Shown here: positions 42,700 to 51,676 of the stretch, piece after piece
How positions within the stretch are numbered: position 1 is the stretch's first letter
Layout of the letters: each line of letters starts with the position of its first letter
Origin: Pseudonocardia humida
GTDB taxonomy: Bacteria; Actinomycetota; Actinomycetes; Mycobacteriales; Pseudonocardiaceae
Length of the DNA stretch: 64,000 bases
Direction of reading: 5' to 3'
Assembly: GCF_023898865.1 (NCBI RefSeq)
Contig: NZ_JAGSOV010000082.1
Coordinates: 1-64,000 of the forward strand
Notes under the pieces: model-generated
What the model was told of the DNA's origin: nothing
Databases searched by the model: none
Seen by the model: the letters and a program-made list of their open reading frames with translations, nothing else
Position numbers and translations under genes: made by a program

Positions 42700-44081
42700 A
42701 GGGCGGGGTCCAGGCCGGCCGCCCGGGCGGCGCGGGTGATCCGGGCGTGCAGCTCGCCGTCGGCGTCGGCGGCCAGCGGGCTGGTGCACCGGCCCTCCAC
42801 GCTGGCCGGTCGCCCGCCCACGTAGACCCGCTTGAGGTTGCGCAGCCCGCAGGCCAGCACGTAGGTGGCCGGCACGTCCCACACCGGCCCGGTGCTCGGG
42901 GCGCGGTGGTCGACCAGCACGAAGTCGGCGAACTTGCCGACCTCCAGGCTGCCGACCCGGTCGGCAACGCCGAGCACCTCGGCCGAGCCGAGGGTGTGCA
43001 TGCGCAGCACGTCGCGCGGCATGAGGATCCCGGCGTCGGTGTGCAGCGCGCGGGTCGTGTACAGGCCCATCCGCATGTTGGCGAACGGGTCGGAGATGTC
43101 GGTGCAGGACTGGTCGTCCAGCCCGATCCCGACCCGCATCCCGGCCTCGCGCAGCCGCACGACGTCGGCGAACCCGGAGCCGAGCCGGCCGTTGGAGGTG
43201 GGCTGCCAGACCATCCCGGCGCCCGCGGCGGCCGCGGTGGCGACCATCTCGTCGGTGGGGTGCACGAAGTGCCCGAACAGGAACCGCGGACCGAGCGCCC
43301 CGGCGTCGGCGTACCAGGCGAACTTGGCCCGCTGCACGTCGACGCCCTGCGCGGTCTCCACGAAGTGGGCCTGGTCGATGAGCCCGTGCCGGTCCATCAC
43401 CACGGCCTCGAGCTGCGCCGTGCGCGGCCCGGCCGCCCACTGCACGGCGCCGAACACCGAGGCCCCGAGGTGCTGGTCGGTCGGCACGAGCTCGGCGGAG
43501 GCCGCGACCATGTCGGCGAACACGCCCAGCGTCTCGTCCTCGGGCATCGCCTCGTCGTCGAGCCGGATCGCGTTCATCACCCGGATCCCGGCGTCGGCGG
43601 CGGCGGCGAACTGGCGGGTGAGGTAGTCGGTCGGGTGCACCGCGCCGAGCGTGTTCGAGGCCGTGGCCGGGTCGTAGAGCCAGGTCACCCGGGACTGGGT
43701 GAAGTTGTAGGCGCTGGTCACGCCGTTGGCCAGGAAGTCGAGCGCGCCGTGCAGGGTGCACCAGTAGAGGTCCTCGGCGTCGGCGTGCGCGAAGACCTCC
43801 ATCATCGCCCGAACCCACGGGTAGAGCGTCGAGCCCGCCGCGATGCCGCGCAGCCCCGAGGTGAACAGGTGCGAGTGCGCGGAGACGAACCCGGGGGCGA
43901 CCATCGCCCCACCCGCGTCGAGGACCTCTCCGGCCACCGCCGGCGGGTCGCCCGGTCCGATCCCGGTGATCCGGCCGTCGGCGCCGACGGTCAGCCAGCC
44001 GTGGAACCAGTCGGGTCCGGTGTCGGAGACCGGGATGAGCAGGGCGTTGACGACCGTGAGACGGGCGACCGGCAGCGTCAC
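42696..44081 (-). CDS. Amidohydrolase (TRZ/ATZ, cytosine-deaminase-like)
   Basis: A 461-residue metal-dependent hydrolase. The HxH metal pair is in VSAHSHLFTSG near residue 66, a barrel His in HFVHPTDEM near 245, and the Asp in GIGLDDQSC near 290. These are the ligands of deaminases such as chlorohydrolases and cytosine or guanine deaminases. GTG overlaps the creatininase stop and TGA overlaps the next GTG, so it is coupled on both sides. The substrate is unknown, probably a cyclic amide or aminated heterocycle. Confidence 0.8.
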   Translation of the reverse strand: MTLPVARLTVVNALLIPVSDTGPDWFHGWLTVGADGRITGIGPGDPPAVAGEVLDAGGAMVAPGFVSAHSHLFTSGLRGIAAGSTLYPWVRAMMEVFAHADAEDLYWCTLHGALDFLANGVTSAYNFTQSRVTWLYDPATASNTLGAVHPTDYLTRQFAAAADAGIRVMNAIRLDDEAMPEDETLGVFADMVAASAELVPTDQHLGASVFGAVQWAAGPRTAQLEAVVMDRHGLIDQAHFVETAQGVDVQRAKFAWYADAGALGPRFLFGHFVHPTDEMVATAAAAGAGMVWQPTSNGRLGSGFADVVRLREAGMRVGIGLDDQSCTDISDPFANMRMGLYTTRALHTDAGILMPRDVLRMHTLGSAEVLGVADRVGSLEVGKFADFVLVDHRAPSTGPVWDVPATYVLACGLRNLKRVYVGGRPASVEGRCTSPLAADADGELHARITRAARAAGLDPAL

Positions 44082-44848
44082 GGGGCGAACCGGTGCGCCT
44101 CGGCGATCACCGCGGCCAACCGGCCCACCGCGGCGTCGAACACGGCCTTGCCGTGCTCGGCGGTGGCGCCGGTCGGGTCGCCGATGTGGCCGTCGGGGCC
44201 GAAGTCGTCGCTGGTCCAGCCGAAGGACACCGGTTTGCCGAACCCGATCAGCTCGTAGTCGGCCAGGTGCTCGGGCACCCGGCGCACGGCCAGGTCCATG
44301 TGCACCAGCTCCGGGCGCAGGTGCAGCATGAGCGAGGTCTCGCCGTGCCCGCCGTGCACGCCCATGCCCAGCTCGCCCGCCGCCGACGAGGTGCCGCCCT
44401 GGTCGACCGGGACGCCCAGGTGCGCGAAGAACGTGCGCAGCCCGAACCGGCGCCGGATCTCCCGGCAGGCCACCTGGCCCAGCGCCGAGTTGCCGCCGTG
44501 GCCGTTGACGAACAGCAGCCGGCTGATGCCGCTGGTCTGCAGCGAGCGGCCGATGTCGACCAGCGTGCGCATCAGCGTGTCCCAGGACAGCCAGATGGTG
44601 CCCGGGAAGGTGTGGTGCTCGTCGGACTTGGTGTAGGCCAGCCCGGGCAGCAGCACGACCGGCACCGACTCCCCCGCGGCGAGCTCCACGGCGGCCTGCG
44701 CGGCCTCGGTGGCGGTGACGTGGTCGGTGGAGACGGGCAGGTGCGGGCCGTGCTGCTCGATCGCGCCCAGCGGCAGCACCGCCACCGTGTCCGCCGGCAG
44801 CGCGGCGATCTGCGGGGCGGTGAGGTCGGTGAAGCGGGGGACCCCCAT
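44078..44848 (-). CDS. Creatininase-family amidohydrolase
   Basis: A 256-residue protein with the full creatininase metal set: LPLGAIEQHGPHLPVSTD near residues 26-43 (Glu, His, Asp), NGHGGN near 115-120, and GGHGETSLML near 168. The family opens small cyclic amides (creatinine) or cleaves amide bonds in formamide or mycofactocin chemistry. Its ATG abuts the FAD oxidase stop without a gap. In this operon it may open a ring produced by the deaminases. Confidence 0.85.
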   Translation of the reverse strand: MGVPRFTDLTAPQIAALPADTVAVLPLGAIEQHGPHLPVSTDHVTATEAAQAAVELAAGESVPVVLLPGLAYTKSDEHHTFPGTIWLSWDTLMRTLVDIGRSLQTSGISRLLFVNGHGGNSALGQVACREIRRRFGLRTFFAHLGVPVDQGGTSSAAGELGMGVHGGHGETSLMLHLRPELVHMDLAVRRVPEHLADYELIGFGKPVSFGWTSDDFGPDGHIGDPTGATAEHGKAVFDAAVGRLAAVIAEAHRFAP

Positions 44849-46213
44849 CTAGCGCACCCCCATGTTGAGCCGGGTGTCCACGGGCGGCGCGGCGGACAGC
44901 TTGCCCGGGTTGAGCAGGCCCTTCGGGTCGGTGCGCTTGGCCGTCTCGATGGCCAGCTCGACGTTGCGGTCGACGTACCACTGGTGCGGCGAGTGCACCC
45001 CGACACCCAACGCGTCGAACCGCGGGATCCCGTCCAGCAGCGCCTGCTCGCCGCGGTACTCCGCGACCACCATCGCCCCCGGGCCGTGCTGGAACAGCTC
45101 GAGGTGCAGGTGCACCGGGCCCTCGTAGACCTCGCGGACGTCGTCGGGCCGGTCCCACAGCGGCACGCCGCTGGTCTCCATGTGGAACAGGTTGCGCTCC
45201 GGGTGCGCGCGCTGCAGGAACCACACCGGGTGGTTGTAGGACATGCCCGACAGGCGGTCGGTCTCCCCGTAGTCGTCCAGGACGGCCACGACGTCGCCGC
45301 CGCCCTCGGTGACCAGCGTGCGCAGCTCCTCGACGGTGGACGACTCGGCGATCACGCGCAGGCTGAACCGGGCCGGGTCGAGCTCCACCGAGGCGGTGAG
45401 CGTGGGCACCAGTGCGGGCTCGTCGGCCGAGGCGAGCCGGGGCAGCACCGACAGCCCGGTCAGCCGCCGGTGCACCGAGACCAGCTCGCCGTAGGTGTCG
45501 AAGGCGGTGTAGACGGCGGTCCAGTCGCGGACGGGGTCGGTGCGCACCTCGACCTCGACGAGGATCCCGGTGACCCCGTAGGTGTGCACGTAGGGGGTGA
45601 GGTCGTCGCCGGAGACGGTGAACGTCTCGCCCGAGCCGTCCATCGGCGCGACCGTCGCGGAGACGACGTAGCCGTCGGAGGTCGTGCGGTGCTCGATGGT
45701 GCCCGTCCCGGCGCTGCCGCCGCCGATGAACCCGCCCAGCGTCGAGCTCTTGGTCGACGGGTACATCCAGATGTCGCGGCCCTGCGCCCGGATCGCCTTG
45801 TCGACCGTGGTCATCCGGGCGCCCGCGCCGGCGCGCAGGGTGCCGTCCGCGGTGAGCCCGAAGGAGTCCAGGCCGCGCAGGTCGAGCAGGATGCCGCCGT
45901 CGAACGGGGTGGCCTGGCCGTAGTTGCCGGTGCCCGCTCCGCGGGGGGTGACCGGCACGTCGTGCCGGTAGGCCACGGCCAGGATCTGGGCCACCTGCTC
46001 CGGGCGTGTCGGGCGGACCACGGCGTCGGCGACGTAGCGCCCCGCGGGCACCTTCTCCTGCAGCACCGGGGACATGCGCGACCAGTCCGAGGAGACCTTG
46101 ACCAGCTGGGCGCGGTCGGTGGACACGCCGCCCGCGTCGAGACGGCTGATCTCGGCGCAGGCGGCGGCGGTCCGCTCGGCGGTGCTCGCGGCGGTGCTGT
46201 CGGCTGCGGTCAT
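44849..46213 (-). CDS. FAD-binding oxidase (VAO/glycolate oxidase type)
   Basis: A 454-residue flavoprotein with a PCMH-type FAD domain: VVRPTRPEQVAQILAVA near residue 65, PVTPRGAGTGNYGQATPF near 88 and GGFIGGGSAGTGTIEHRT near 160. The C-terminal part ends with AKRTDPKGLLNPGKL, as in glycolate/lactate and alditol oxidases. It could oxidise a hydroxy acid or an amine-linked carbon. ATGA overlap with the binding-protein gene places it firmly in the operon. Confidence 0.85.
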   Translation of the reverse strand: MTAADSTAASTAERTAAACAEISRLDAGGVSTDRAQLVKVSSDWSRMSPVLQEKVPAGRYVADAVVRPTRPEQVAQILAVAYRHDVPVTPRGAGTGNYGQATPFDGGILLDLRGLDSFGLTADGTLRAGAGARMTTVDKAIRAQGRDIWMYPSTKSSTLGGFIGGGSAGTGTIEHRTTSDGYVVSATVAPMDGSGETFTVSGDDLTPYVHTYGVTGILVEVEVRTDPVRDWTAVYTAFDTYGELVSVHRRLTGLSVLPRLASADEPALVPTLTASVELDPARFSLRVIAESSTVEELRTLVTEGGGDVVAVLDDYGETDRLSGMSYNHPVWFLQRAHPERNLFHMETSGVPLWDRPDDVREVYEGPVHLHLELFQHGPGAMVVAEYRGEQALLDGIPRFDALGVGVHSPHQWYVDRNVELAIETAKRTDPKGLLNPGKLSAAPPVDTRLNMGVR

Positions 46214-47391
46214 GAGCCCATCTTGATGTTCGGGTCGATGAAGTCGTTGGTGTAGAGCTCGGTCGGGTCCGGGTTGGCCTGGATGGCGCCCTGCTGCTGC
46301 AGGATCGGGCCGAACGTGTCCACGATCGTCTGCATCCGGGCCGGGTCGAACTGCCCGAACACCCCCGAGGCCGGGTCGTTCTTCACGAACCCGCCCTCGA
46401 CCTGCGTCCTGGCCGAGAACTCCGCGACGCCCTCGGAGTAGGTCCAGCCGGTCTGGTACGCGTCGACCAGCTCGACGATCAGCGTGTTGGTCGGGCCGGG
46501 CGCGGCCAGGTAGTCGATCTGGGACTGCTGCATGATCGGCACCAGCTTCTCCAGGCAGGGGCGCAGCTCCTCGAGCTTGTCCGCGCGCACGGCCAGCGGC
46601 TCGGGGTAGATCGAGTAGCCGTAGTCGGCCAGGTTCTGCTGGCCGATCGGCCTGCCCCACTGGCTGATCTCGTTCTCGTAGATGTAGGACTCGGCCGTGG
46701 CGAAGCCCTGCTGCAGGATCGTCGGGTCGGAGACGAACCGGGCGGGCGTGCCCTCGTAGCTGGTGTCGATCTGCTCGGGCCGGATGATCCCCTGGCTCTG
46801 CAGCAGCGCCGGGATGATGTCGCCGGAGGTCACCACGGGCACGCCCTTCGCCGCGATGTCCTTGATGGTGCTCAGCCCCGGGTGGCTGGCCGGGTCCCAC
46901 ATCAGGATCTGCGGGCTGACCGTCATCTGCGAGACCACGGCCACCGTGGGCTGCTCGGCCGCCCCGGCGATGGCGTCCTCGGTGTTGACCGCGCCGAGGG
47001 TGATCGCCTCGTCGATGTACATCAGCGCCGGGACGGGCTGGAACCCGACGTTCGGCCCGCCCGGGCGGACCTCGATGTCGACGCCGGTGTCCACGCCCTG
47101 GGCGACCAGCGAGCCCTTCACCGCCTTGGCGTCGGCGTCGACGGTGTAGTCCGAGCCGACCAGGGCGTACATGGCGCCGTGCTCGGCCTCGGGCTGCCAG
47201 TCCTGCTGCATGACGACGGTGGCCGGGCAGCCGGCCCCGGCCAGGTCGAGCGGGCCGCCCGCCTCGGCGGCCGGGGCGGCGGGCGCGGCGCCGGCGTCGC
47301 CGCCGCCCGCGTCGCCGCCGCCGCCGCATGCGGACAGCACCAGCGCGGCGGACAGGACGGCCGCCACGGCGACCGGTGGCCTGCGGTTCAT
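46210..47391 (-). CDS. ABC transporter substrate-binding lipoprotein (NitT/TauT type)
   Basis: A 393-residue secreted binding protein. The signal peptide ends in a lipobox (LVLSAC, Cys near residue 22), then an Ala/Gly-rich linker. The body has the NMT1/SsuA-like pattern (VMQQDWQPEAEHGAMYA, GFQPVPALMYIDEAI, QPTVAVVSQMTVSPQILM). DWQPEAEHG is close to the region that binds pyrimidine precursors in Thi5-like proteins, hinting at a nitrogen heterocycle ligand. It starts 41 bp after the permease gene with a GGAGCTC site. Confidence 0.85.
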   Translation of the reverse strand: MNRRPPVAVAAVLSAALVLSACGGGGDAGGGDAGAAPAAPAAEAGGPLDLAGAGCPATVVMQQDWQPEAEHGAMYALVGSDYTVDADAKAVKGSLVAQGVDTGVDIEVRPGGPNVGFQPVPALMYIDEAITLGAVNTEDAIAGAAEQPTVAVVSQMTVSPQILMWDPASHPGLSTIKDIAAKGVPVVTSGDIIPALLQSQGIIRPEQIDTSYEGTPARFVSDPTILQQGFATAESYIYENEISQWGRPIGQQNLADYGYSIYPEPLAVRADKLEELRPCLEKLVPIMQQSQIDYLAAPGPTNTLIVELVDAYQTGWTYSEGVAEFSARTQVEGGFVKNDPASGVFGQFDPARMQTIVDTFGPILQQQGAIQANPDPTELYTNDFIDPNIKMGS

Positions 47392-47431
47392 GGGGAGCTC
47401 CAGGGTGGTGGGAGGGGTTGCCGAACCGGGG

Positions 47432-48313
47432 TCAGCGCCCGGTGTGGCCGTACCAGCGGCCGACGACGGCCCGGTCCAGCACGGCGAAGACGCTGAACAC
47501 GAGCACGCCGAACAGCGCGGTCAGGGTGACCGCGACGAGGAGGGCGTCGATCTGCAGGCGCTCGGTGTAGACGCGCAGCAGGCCGCCGATGCCCACCGCG
47601 CCCTGCTGGAAGAAGTAGTCGCCGACGATGGCGCCGATGACGGCCAGGCCCGCGGCGTTGCGCAGCCCCGTGAAGATCGACGGGACGGCCGCGGGGAACT
47701 GCAGCTTGCGCAGCCGCTGCCAGCGCGAGGCCTTCTTCAGGGTGAACAGGTCGTGCGCGGCCGGGCTGGCCGACTGCAGCCCGAACAGCGTGTTGGCGAT
47801 CATCGGGAACACCGCGATGATCACGCAGACGACCACCCTGGCCGGGAAGCCGTAGCCCAGCCAGATGCCGATCAGCGGCACCAGCGCCAGGATCGGGATG
47901 GTCTGCAGGATCACCGCGTAGGGGTAGAGCACCCGCTCCGCGATCCGCCACTGCGACATCACCACCGCGTAGGCGATGCCCAGCACCACGGCGATGACCA
48001 GGCCGACCACCGTCACGCCGAAGGTGCGCCCGAGCGCGGCGGCCATCGGGCCCATCACGCGCGCGTTGGTCAGCGTCTCGCCGAAGACCTCGTGCGGTGG
48101 CGGCAGCAGGAACCGCTGGTTCGCCGGCAGCGCCAGGTAGGTGACCGCGTACCAGACGATCGCGATGCCCAGCAGCGCGCCGAGGATCGGCACGGACCGG
48201 ACCAGCGCGGTGCGCCACCACGGCCCGGGTGCATCCGGTCCGGCGGCGGCCCGCGGCTCGCCCGGCTCGGACAGCAGCGGCGCATCGGCCTGCGCGACCC
48301 GCGGCGCGGTCAC
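47432..48313 (-). CDS. ABC transporter permease (NitT/TauT type)
   Basis: A 293-residue membrane protein with six helices. The EAA loop that contacts the ATPase reads PAAHDLFTLKKASRWQRLRKLQFPAAVP (split over residues 195-225), and the N-terminal 35 residues are soluble and acidic. GTG overlaps the stop of the ATPase gene (GTGA). It pairs with the adjacent ATPase and lipoprotein as one importer. Confidence 0.9.
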   Translation of the reverse strand: MTAPRVAQADAPLLSEPGEPRAAAGPDAPGPWWRTALVRSVPILGALLGIAIVWYAVTYLALPANQRFLLPPPHEVFGETLTNARVMGPMAAALGRTFGVTVVGLVIAVVLGIAYAVVMSQWRIAERVLYPYAVILQTIPILALVPLIGIWLGYGFPARVVVCVIIAVFPMIANTLFGLQSASPAAHDLFTLKKASRWQRLRKLQFPAAVPSIFTGLRNAAGLAVIGAIVGDYFFQQGAVGIGGLLRVYTERLQIDALLVAVTLTALFGVLVFSVFAVLDRAVVGRWYGHTGR

Positions 48314-49095
48314 GAGTGCTCCCCCAGGGTGTGCGACACACGCCCGGTCAGGGCGGCGAACTCGGCGGTGTGGCGCAGGTCGGGGGCGCGCGGGTAGTCC
48401 CACGGCACCGGGATCTCGGCCACGATCCGGCCCGGGCGCCCGCTCATCACCAGCACCTTCGTCGACAGGTAGACCGCCTCGGAGACCGAGTGGGTGATGA
48501 ACAGCCCGGCGAAGCGCTTGAGCCGGAACAGCTTCTGCAGCTCGGTCTGCATGTCCAGCCGGGTGATCTCGTCCAGGGCGCCGAACGGCTCGTCGAACAG
48601 GGCCAGCTCCGGCTCGGCGACCAGCGCGCGGGCCAGCGACACCCGCATCCGCATGCCGCCGGAGAGCTGGCGCGGGTGCTGGGACTCGAAGCCGGTCAGC
48701 CCGACCAGGTCGAGCGCCTCCTGCGCGCGCTTGCGGCGCTCGGCCTTCGACTCCCCGCGCAGCTCCCCGACCAGCTCGACGTTGCGCGCCGCGCTGCGCC
48801 ACTCCAGCAGGGTGGCGTCCTGGAAGACGTAGCTGGTCGAGGCGGCGCGGACGTCGATGCTCCCGGCGGTGGCCCGCTCCAGCCCCGAGGCCAGCCGCAG
48901 CAGCGTCGACTTCCCGCAGCCCGACGGCCCGACGACCGTCACGAAGTCGCCGGGGCCGAGCCCGAGCGAGACGTCGGTGAGCGCGACCGTGCCCGTGGGG
49001 AACCGCTTCGACACCCCCTCCAGCACGAGGGTCCGGGCGCCCCCGGGCTCGGTCACGCTGTGTTGGTCGGTGCTGACGCCGGTCAGGGTGATCAC
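48310..49095 (-). CDS. ABC transporter ATP-binding protein (NitT/TauT type)
   Basis: A 261-residue ATPase: Walker A GPSGCGKST near residue 56, Q-loop YVFQDATLLEW near 90, signature LSGGMRMRVSLARAL near 145, Walker B LALFDEPFGALDE near 168, and H-loop ITHSVSEAV near 200. It starts at GTG inside the end of the first amidohydrolase gene. It powers the importer of this operon. Confidence 0.92.
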   Translation of the reverse strand: MITLTGVSTDQHSVTEPGGARTLVLEGVSKRFPTGTVALTDVSLGLGPGDFVTVVGPSGCGKSTLLRLASGLERATAGSIDVRAASTSYVFQDATLLEWRSAARNVELVGELRGESKAERRKRAQEALDLVGLTGFESQHPRQLSGGMRMRVSLARALVAEPELALFDEPFGALDEITRLDMQTELQKLFRLKRFAGLFITHSVSEAVYLSTKVLVMSGRPGRIVAEIPVPWDYPRAPDLRHTAEFAALTGRVSHTLGEHS

Positions 49096-50390
49096 CTCGC
49101 GAGGGCGGGTCGGGAGCGGTCGGGGACGAGGTCGAGTGCGCGGGCGGTGCGCGTGTCGGCCACCACCCGGCCGCCGTGCAGCACGATGCGGGCGTCGGTG
49201 GCCCCGGCGAGCACGTCGCCCGGGTCGACGTCGGGCACGAGCATCAGGTCCGCGCGCTCGCCGGGCGCGGTGCCCGCCGGGGGCAGGCCCATGACGGCCC
49301 GGGCCCCGGAGGTCACCGCGGCCAGCGCCTCGGCGCCGCGCAGGTGGCCCGCGGTCATCAGCAGCGACGTCGTCTCGAACGGGTCGGCCCGGCCGACCGG
49401 GTTGAACGGGTCGCGCAGGTTGTCGCCGCCCGCGGCCAGCGGCACCCCGGCGTCGAGCAGGGCCCGCACGGCGGTCAGCGCCCGGGGCGCGGCGTGGGTG
49501 AGCCCGCGGCCCTGCAGGTACAGGTTGGTGATCGGGAGCGTGACCACGCCCATCCGGGCCGCCGCGACCAGCTCCACCACCCGGTCCAGGCGCTCGGGCG
49601 GCAGGACGCCCAGCCGCACGCAGTGGCTGGCGGTGACCCGGCCCGGCGCGTCCATCCCGCGGGCGATGCTCTTCCGGGCCAGGTCGACGACGTCGAGGCC
49701 GTCGTCGGGCAGCGTGATGTCGGTCTGCTCGTCGGCGTGCAGGTCGATCGGCAGGCCGTGGCGCTCGGCGACGTCGAGCATGCGGGTGACCTCGTGGTGC
49801 GGGTCGGGCGCGAGGTGGGGGCAGCCACCGACGACGTCGATCCCGCGGGCGACGGCCTCGGCGACCACCCCGTCGTCGGCCTCGGACCCGGCCAGCAGGC
49901 AGACCTGCAGGTCGACCCGCCCGCGCAGCTGCTCGCGCACGGCGACCAGCGCGTCGACGCCGCGGAAGCGGTCGCCCTCCAGCGGCACGTCGACGTGACT
50001 GCGGATGGCGGTGATGCCGCGGGCGACGTACTGCTCGATGGCGGCCATCGCCCGCGCGGCGATGTCGGCGGTGTCGATGCCGGGCAGCATCGAGCGCCAC
50101 GCCGAGATCGCGGTGAGCAGGTCGTTGCCCGCCGCCGGGTCCATCCGCGAGCCGGTGAGCGCCTTGTCCAGGTGGGCGTGCGGCTCGCACGCCGAGGGCA
50201 GCACCCGCCAGCCCCCGGCGTCGAGCGCGGTGCCCTCGCCGGGGGCCGCGGCGGCGACGCTCCCGGCGTCGATCAGCACGTCGCCGACCGCGCCGTCGGG
50301 CAGCCGCACGCCGTGCAGCCCGGCCACGACGACGCCGGCGAGGTGCGGGGTGTCCCCCGGCTCGCCGATTCCCAGGCGACTCCCGCTCAC
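49092..50390 (-). CDS. Amidohydrolase, cytosine deaminase-like (CodA/PRK05985 type)
   Basis: A 432-residue metal-dependent deaminase, first gene of the operon. Metal and catalytic residues: EPHAHLDKALTG near 66, LHADEQTD near 222, SHCVRLG near 254, and GGDNLRDPFNPVGRADP near 318. This is the cytosine/isoguanine deaminase branch. GTG at 50390 (VSGSRLGIGEPG) faces the divergent regulator. It probably acts on an imported pyrimidine- or imidazole-like compound. Confidence 0.85.
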   Translation of the reverse strand: MSGSRLGIGEPGDTPHLAGVVVAGLHGVRLPDGAVGDVLIDAGSVAAAAPGEGTALDAGGWRVLPSACEPHAHLDKALTGSRMDPAAGNDLLTAISAWRSMLPGIDTADIAARAMAAIEQYVARGITAIRSHVDVPLEGDRFRGVDALVAVREQLRGRVDLQVCLLAGSEADDGVVAEAVARGIDVVGGCPHLAPDPHHEVTRMLDVAERHGLPIDLHADEQTDITLPDDGLDVVDLARKSIARGMDAPGRVTASHCVRLGVLPPERLDRVVELVAAARMGVVTLPITNLYLQGRGLTHAAPRALTAVRALLDAGVPLAAGGDNLRDPFNPVGRADPFETTSLLMTAGHLRGAEALAAVTSGARAVMGLPPAGTAPGERADLMLVPDVDPGDVLAGATDARIVLHGGRVVADTRTARALDLVPDRSRPALAR

Positions 50391-50455
50391 ATATGCTCCG
50401 ACCTGCGAAGTATTGACGGCATCAACGTCCGCCCGAAAGCTAGGGAGCACATGTT
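50389..50455. promoter_or_regulatory. Inverted ACAT/GCTCC elements in the divergent promoter
   Basis: ACATATGCTCC at 50389-50399 and GGAGCACATGT at 50445-50455 are inverted with one mismatch, 45 bp apart, in the 102-bp spacer between the catabolic operon and its divergent XRE-cupin regulator. The first element runs over the operon's start codon. They look like paired operator half-sites. Confidence 0.5.
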
Positions 50456-50492
50456 TCGACCGTGTGACCGTGCACTCGCGGGCGTGTGAAGA

Positions 50493-51038
50493 ATGCCCGA
50501 CGCCGACCTCGGCCGGGCGATCCGCGCATTGCGCCGCGAACGCGGCATGACGCTGGTGCAGATGGCCGCGGCCGCCGGGCTCTCGCAACCGTTCCTGTCG
50601 CAGCTGGAGCTGGGCCGCAGTCGACCGTCGATGCGGTCGCTCTTCCGGATCGCCAGCGCACTCGGCACCACGCAGCAGACGCTACTTGGTCTGGCCGCCG
50701 GTGACCCCCCGGAAGAACCGGTGCGCGGGGCCGAGGTCCCGCTGCTGGAGGTCGAGAGCGGGGGCGCGCGGCTGCTGCTGCACGACCCGGACGGCGCGGA
50801 CGTGACCGAGTTCGTCGGGGTGCCGCCCGAGTACGGCGAGTTCTTCGCCCACGGCCGAAGGGAGCTGCTCTACGTGGCGCACGGACGGATCGAGGTCGAG
50901 CTGCGCGAGGACGGCGTGAGCCGGCTCGCGGAGCTGGGACCCCGCGACAGCCTCGGCTACGCCGGCTCGGTGGAGCACCGGTTCCGCCGGCTCGGGGCGG
51001 CGACCTGCGTGGTGCTGGTGGTGCACACCGGTGCCTGA
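50493..51038 (+). CDS. XRE-family regulator with cupin sensor domain
   Basis: A 181-residue regulator: helix-turn-helix at 6-65 (MTLVQMAAAAGLSQPFLSQLELG) and a C-terminal cupin (LLYVAHGRIEVELREDG). The cupin probably senses the catabolic substrate. It is divergent from the eight-gene operon and overlaps the following PPOX gene by 8 bp. An ATG start at 50493 gives MPDADLGRAIRAL, the usual N-terminus. Confidence 0.88.
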   Translation: MPDADLGRAIRALRRERGMTLVQMAAAAGLSQPFLSQLELGRSRPSMRSLFRIASALGTTQQTLLGLAAGDPPEEPVRGAEVPLLEVESGGARLLLHDPDGADVTEFVGVPPEYGEFFAHGRRELLYVAHGRIEVELREDGVSRLAELGPRDSLGYAGSVEHRFRRLGAATCVVLVVHTGA

Positions 51039-51636
51039 GCCGCTCGAACCCGACGCCATGGCCGTGCTGAGCCGGTGGGTGGCCGAGGCGGGCGCGGCCG
51101 GCCTGCCGCTGCCCAGCACGATGACCCTGGCCACCACCGGCCCCGACGGCCCGCACGCGCGCACCGTGCTCGTCACCGCCGTCGACGCCGAGTCGGTGCG
51201 GTTCCACTCGTCGACCCCGACCGGCAAGACCGTCGACCTCGACGCCGACCCGCGCGCCTCGGGGGTGTTCCACTGGCCAGCGCTCGGGCGGCAGGCGACC
51301 CTGACCGGCCGGGCGGCGCAGCTGGACGCGGCGGTCAGCCGGGCGGCCTTCCCGACCCGGCCGCGGCAGCTGCAGCTGGTGGCCTGGGCCTACGAGGAGC
51401 TGCTGCCCGGGCTGTCCGGGCCGGTGTACGGGGTGGCGCCGGACGCGGTGCGGGCCGCGTTCGACGCCGCCGCGACCAGGGAGTCCTCCGCCGCCGCCCC
51501 GCCGAGCTGGACGACCATCGCCCTCGTGCCGCACCGGCTGGACTTCTGGCAGGCCGGCACCGAGACCACCCCGCCCACGAAGACCCGCTACGACCGCACC
51601 CCCACCGGCTGGACCAGCACGCCCGTCCTGCCCTGA
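51031..51636 (+). CDS. Pyridoxamine-phosphate oxidase-family flavoprotein
   Basis: A 201-residue split-barrel FMN protein resembling PdxH: MTLATTGPDGPHARTVLVTAV near residue 31, RFHSSTPTGKTVDLDADPRASGVFHW near 57 (in two halves), and a C-terminal HRLDFWQAG that matches the PdxH active-site end RxxxW. It could oxidise a pyridoxal-like or another amine. GTG overlaps the regulator's stop by 8 bp, so it may serve the neighbouring catabolic operon. Confidence 0.8.
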   Translation: MPEPLEPDAMAVLSRWVAEAGAAGLPLPSTMTLATTGPDGPHARTVLVTAVDAESVRFHSSTPTGKTVDLDADPRASGVFHWPALGRQATLTGRAAQLDAAVSRAAFPTRPRQLQLVAWAYEELLPGLSGPVYGVAPDAVRAAFDAAATRESSAAAPPSWTTIALVPHRLDFWQAGTETTPPTKTRYDRTPTGWTSTPVLP

Positions 51637-51676
51637 CCGGCCGGTGGGCCCGGCGGGGTCGAACCGGGGCGCGGCG

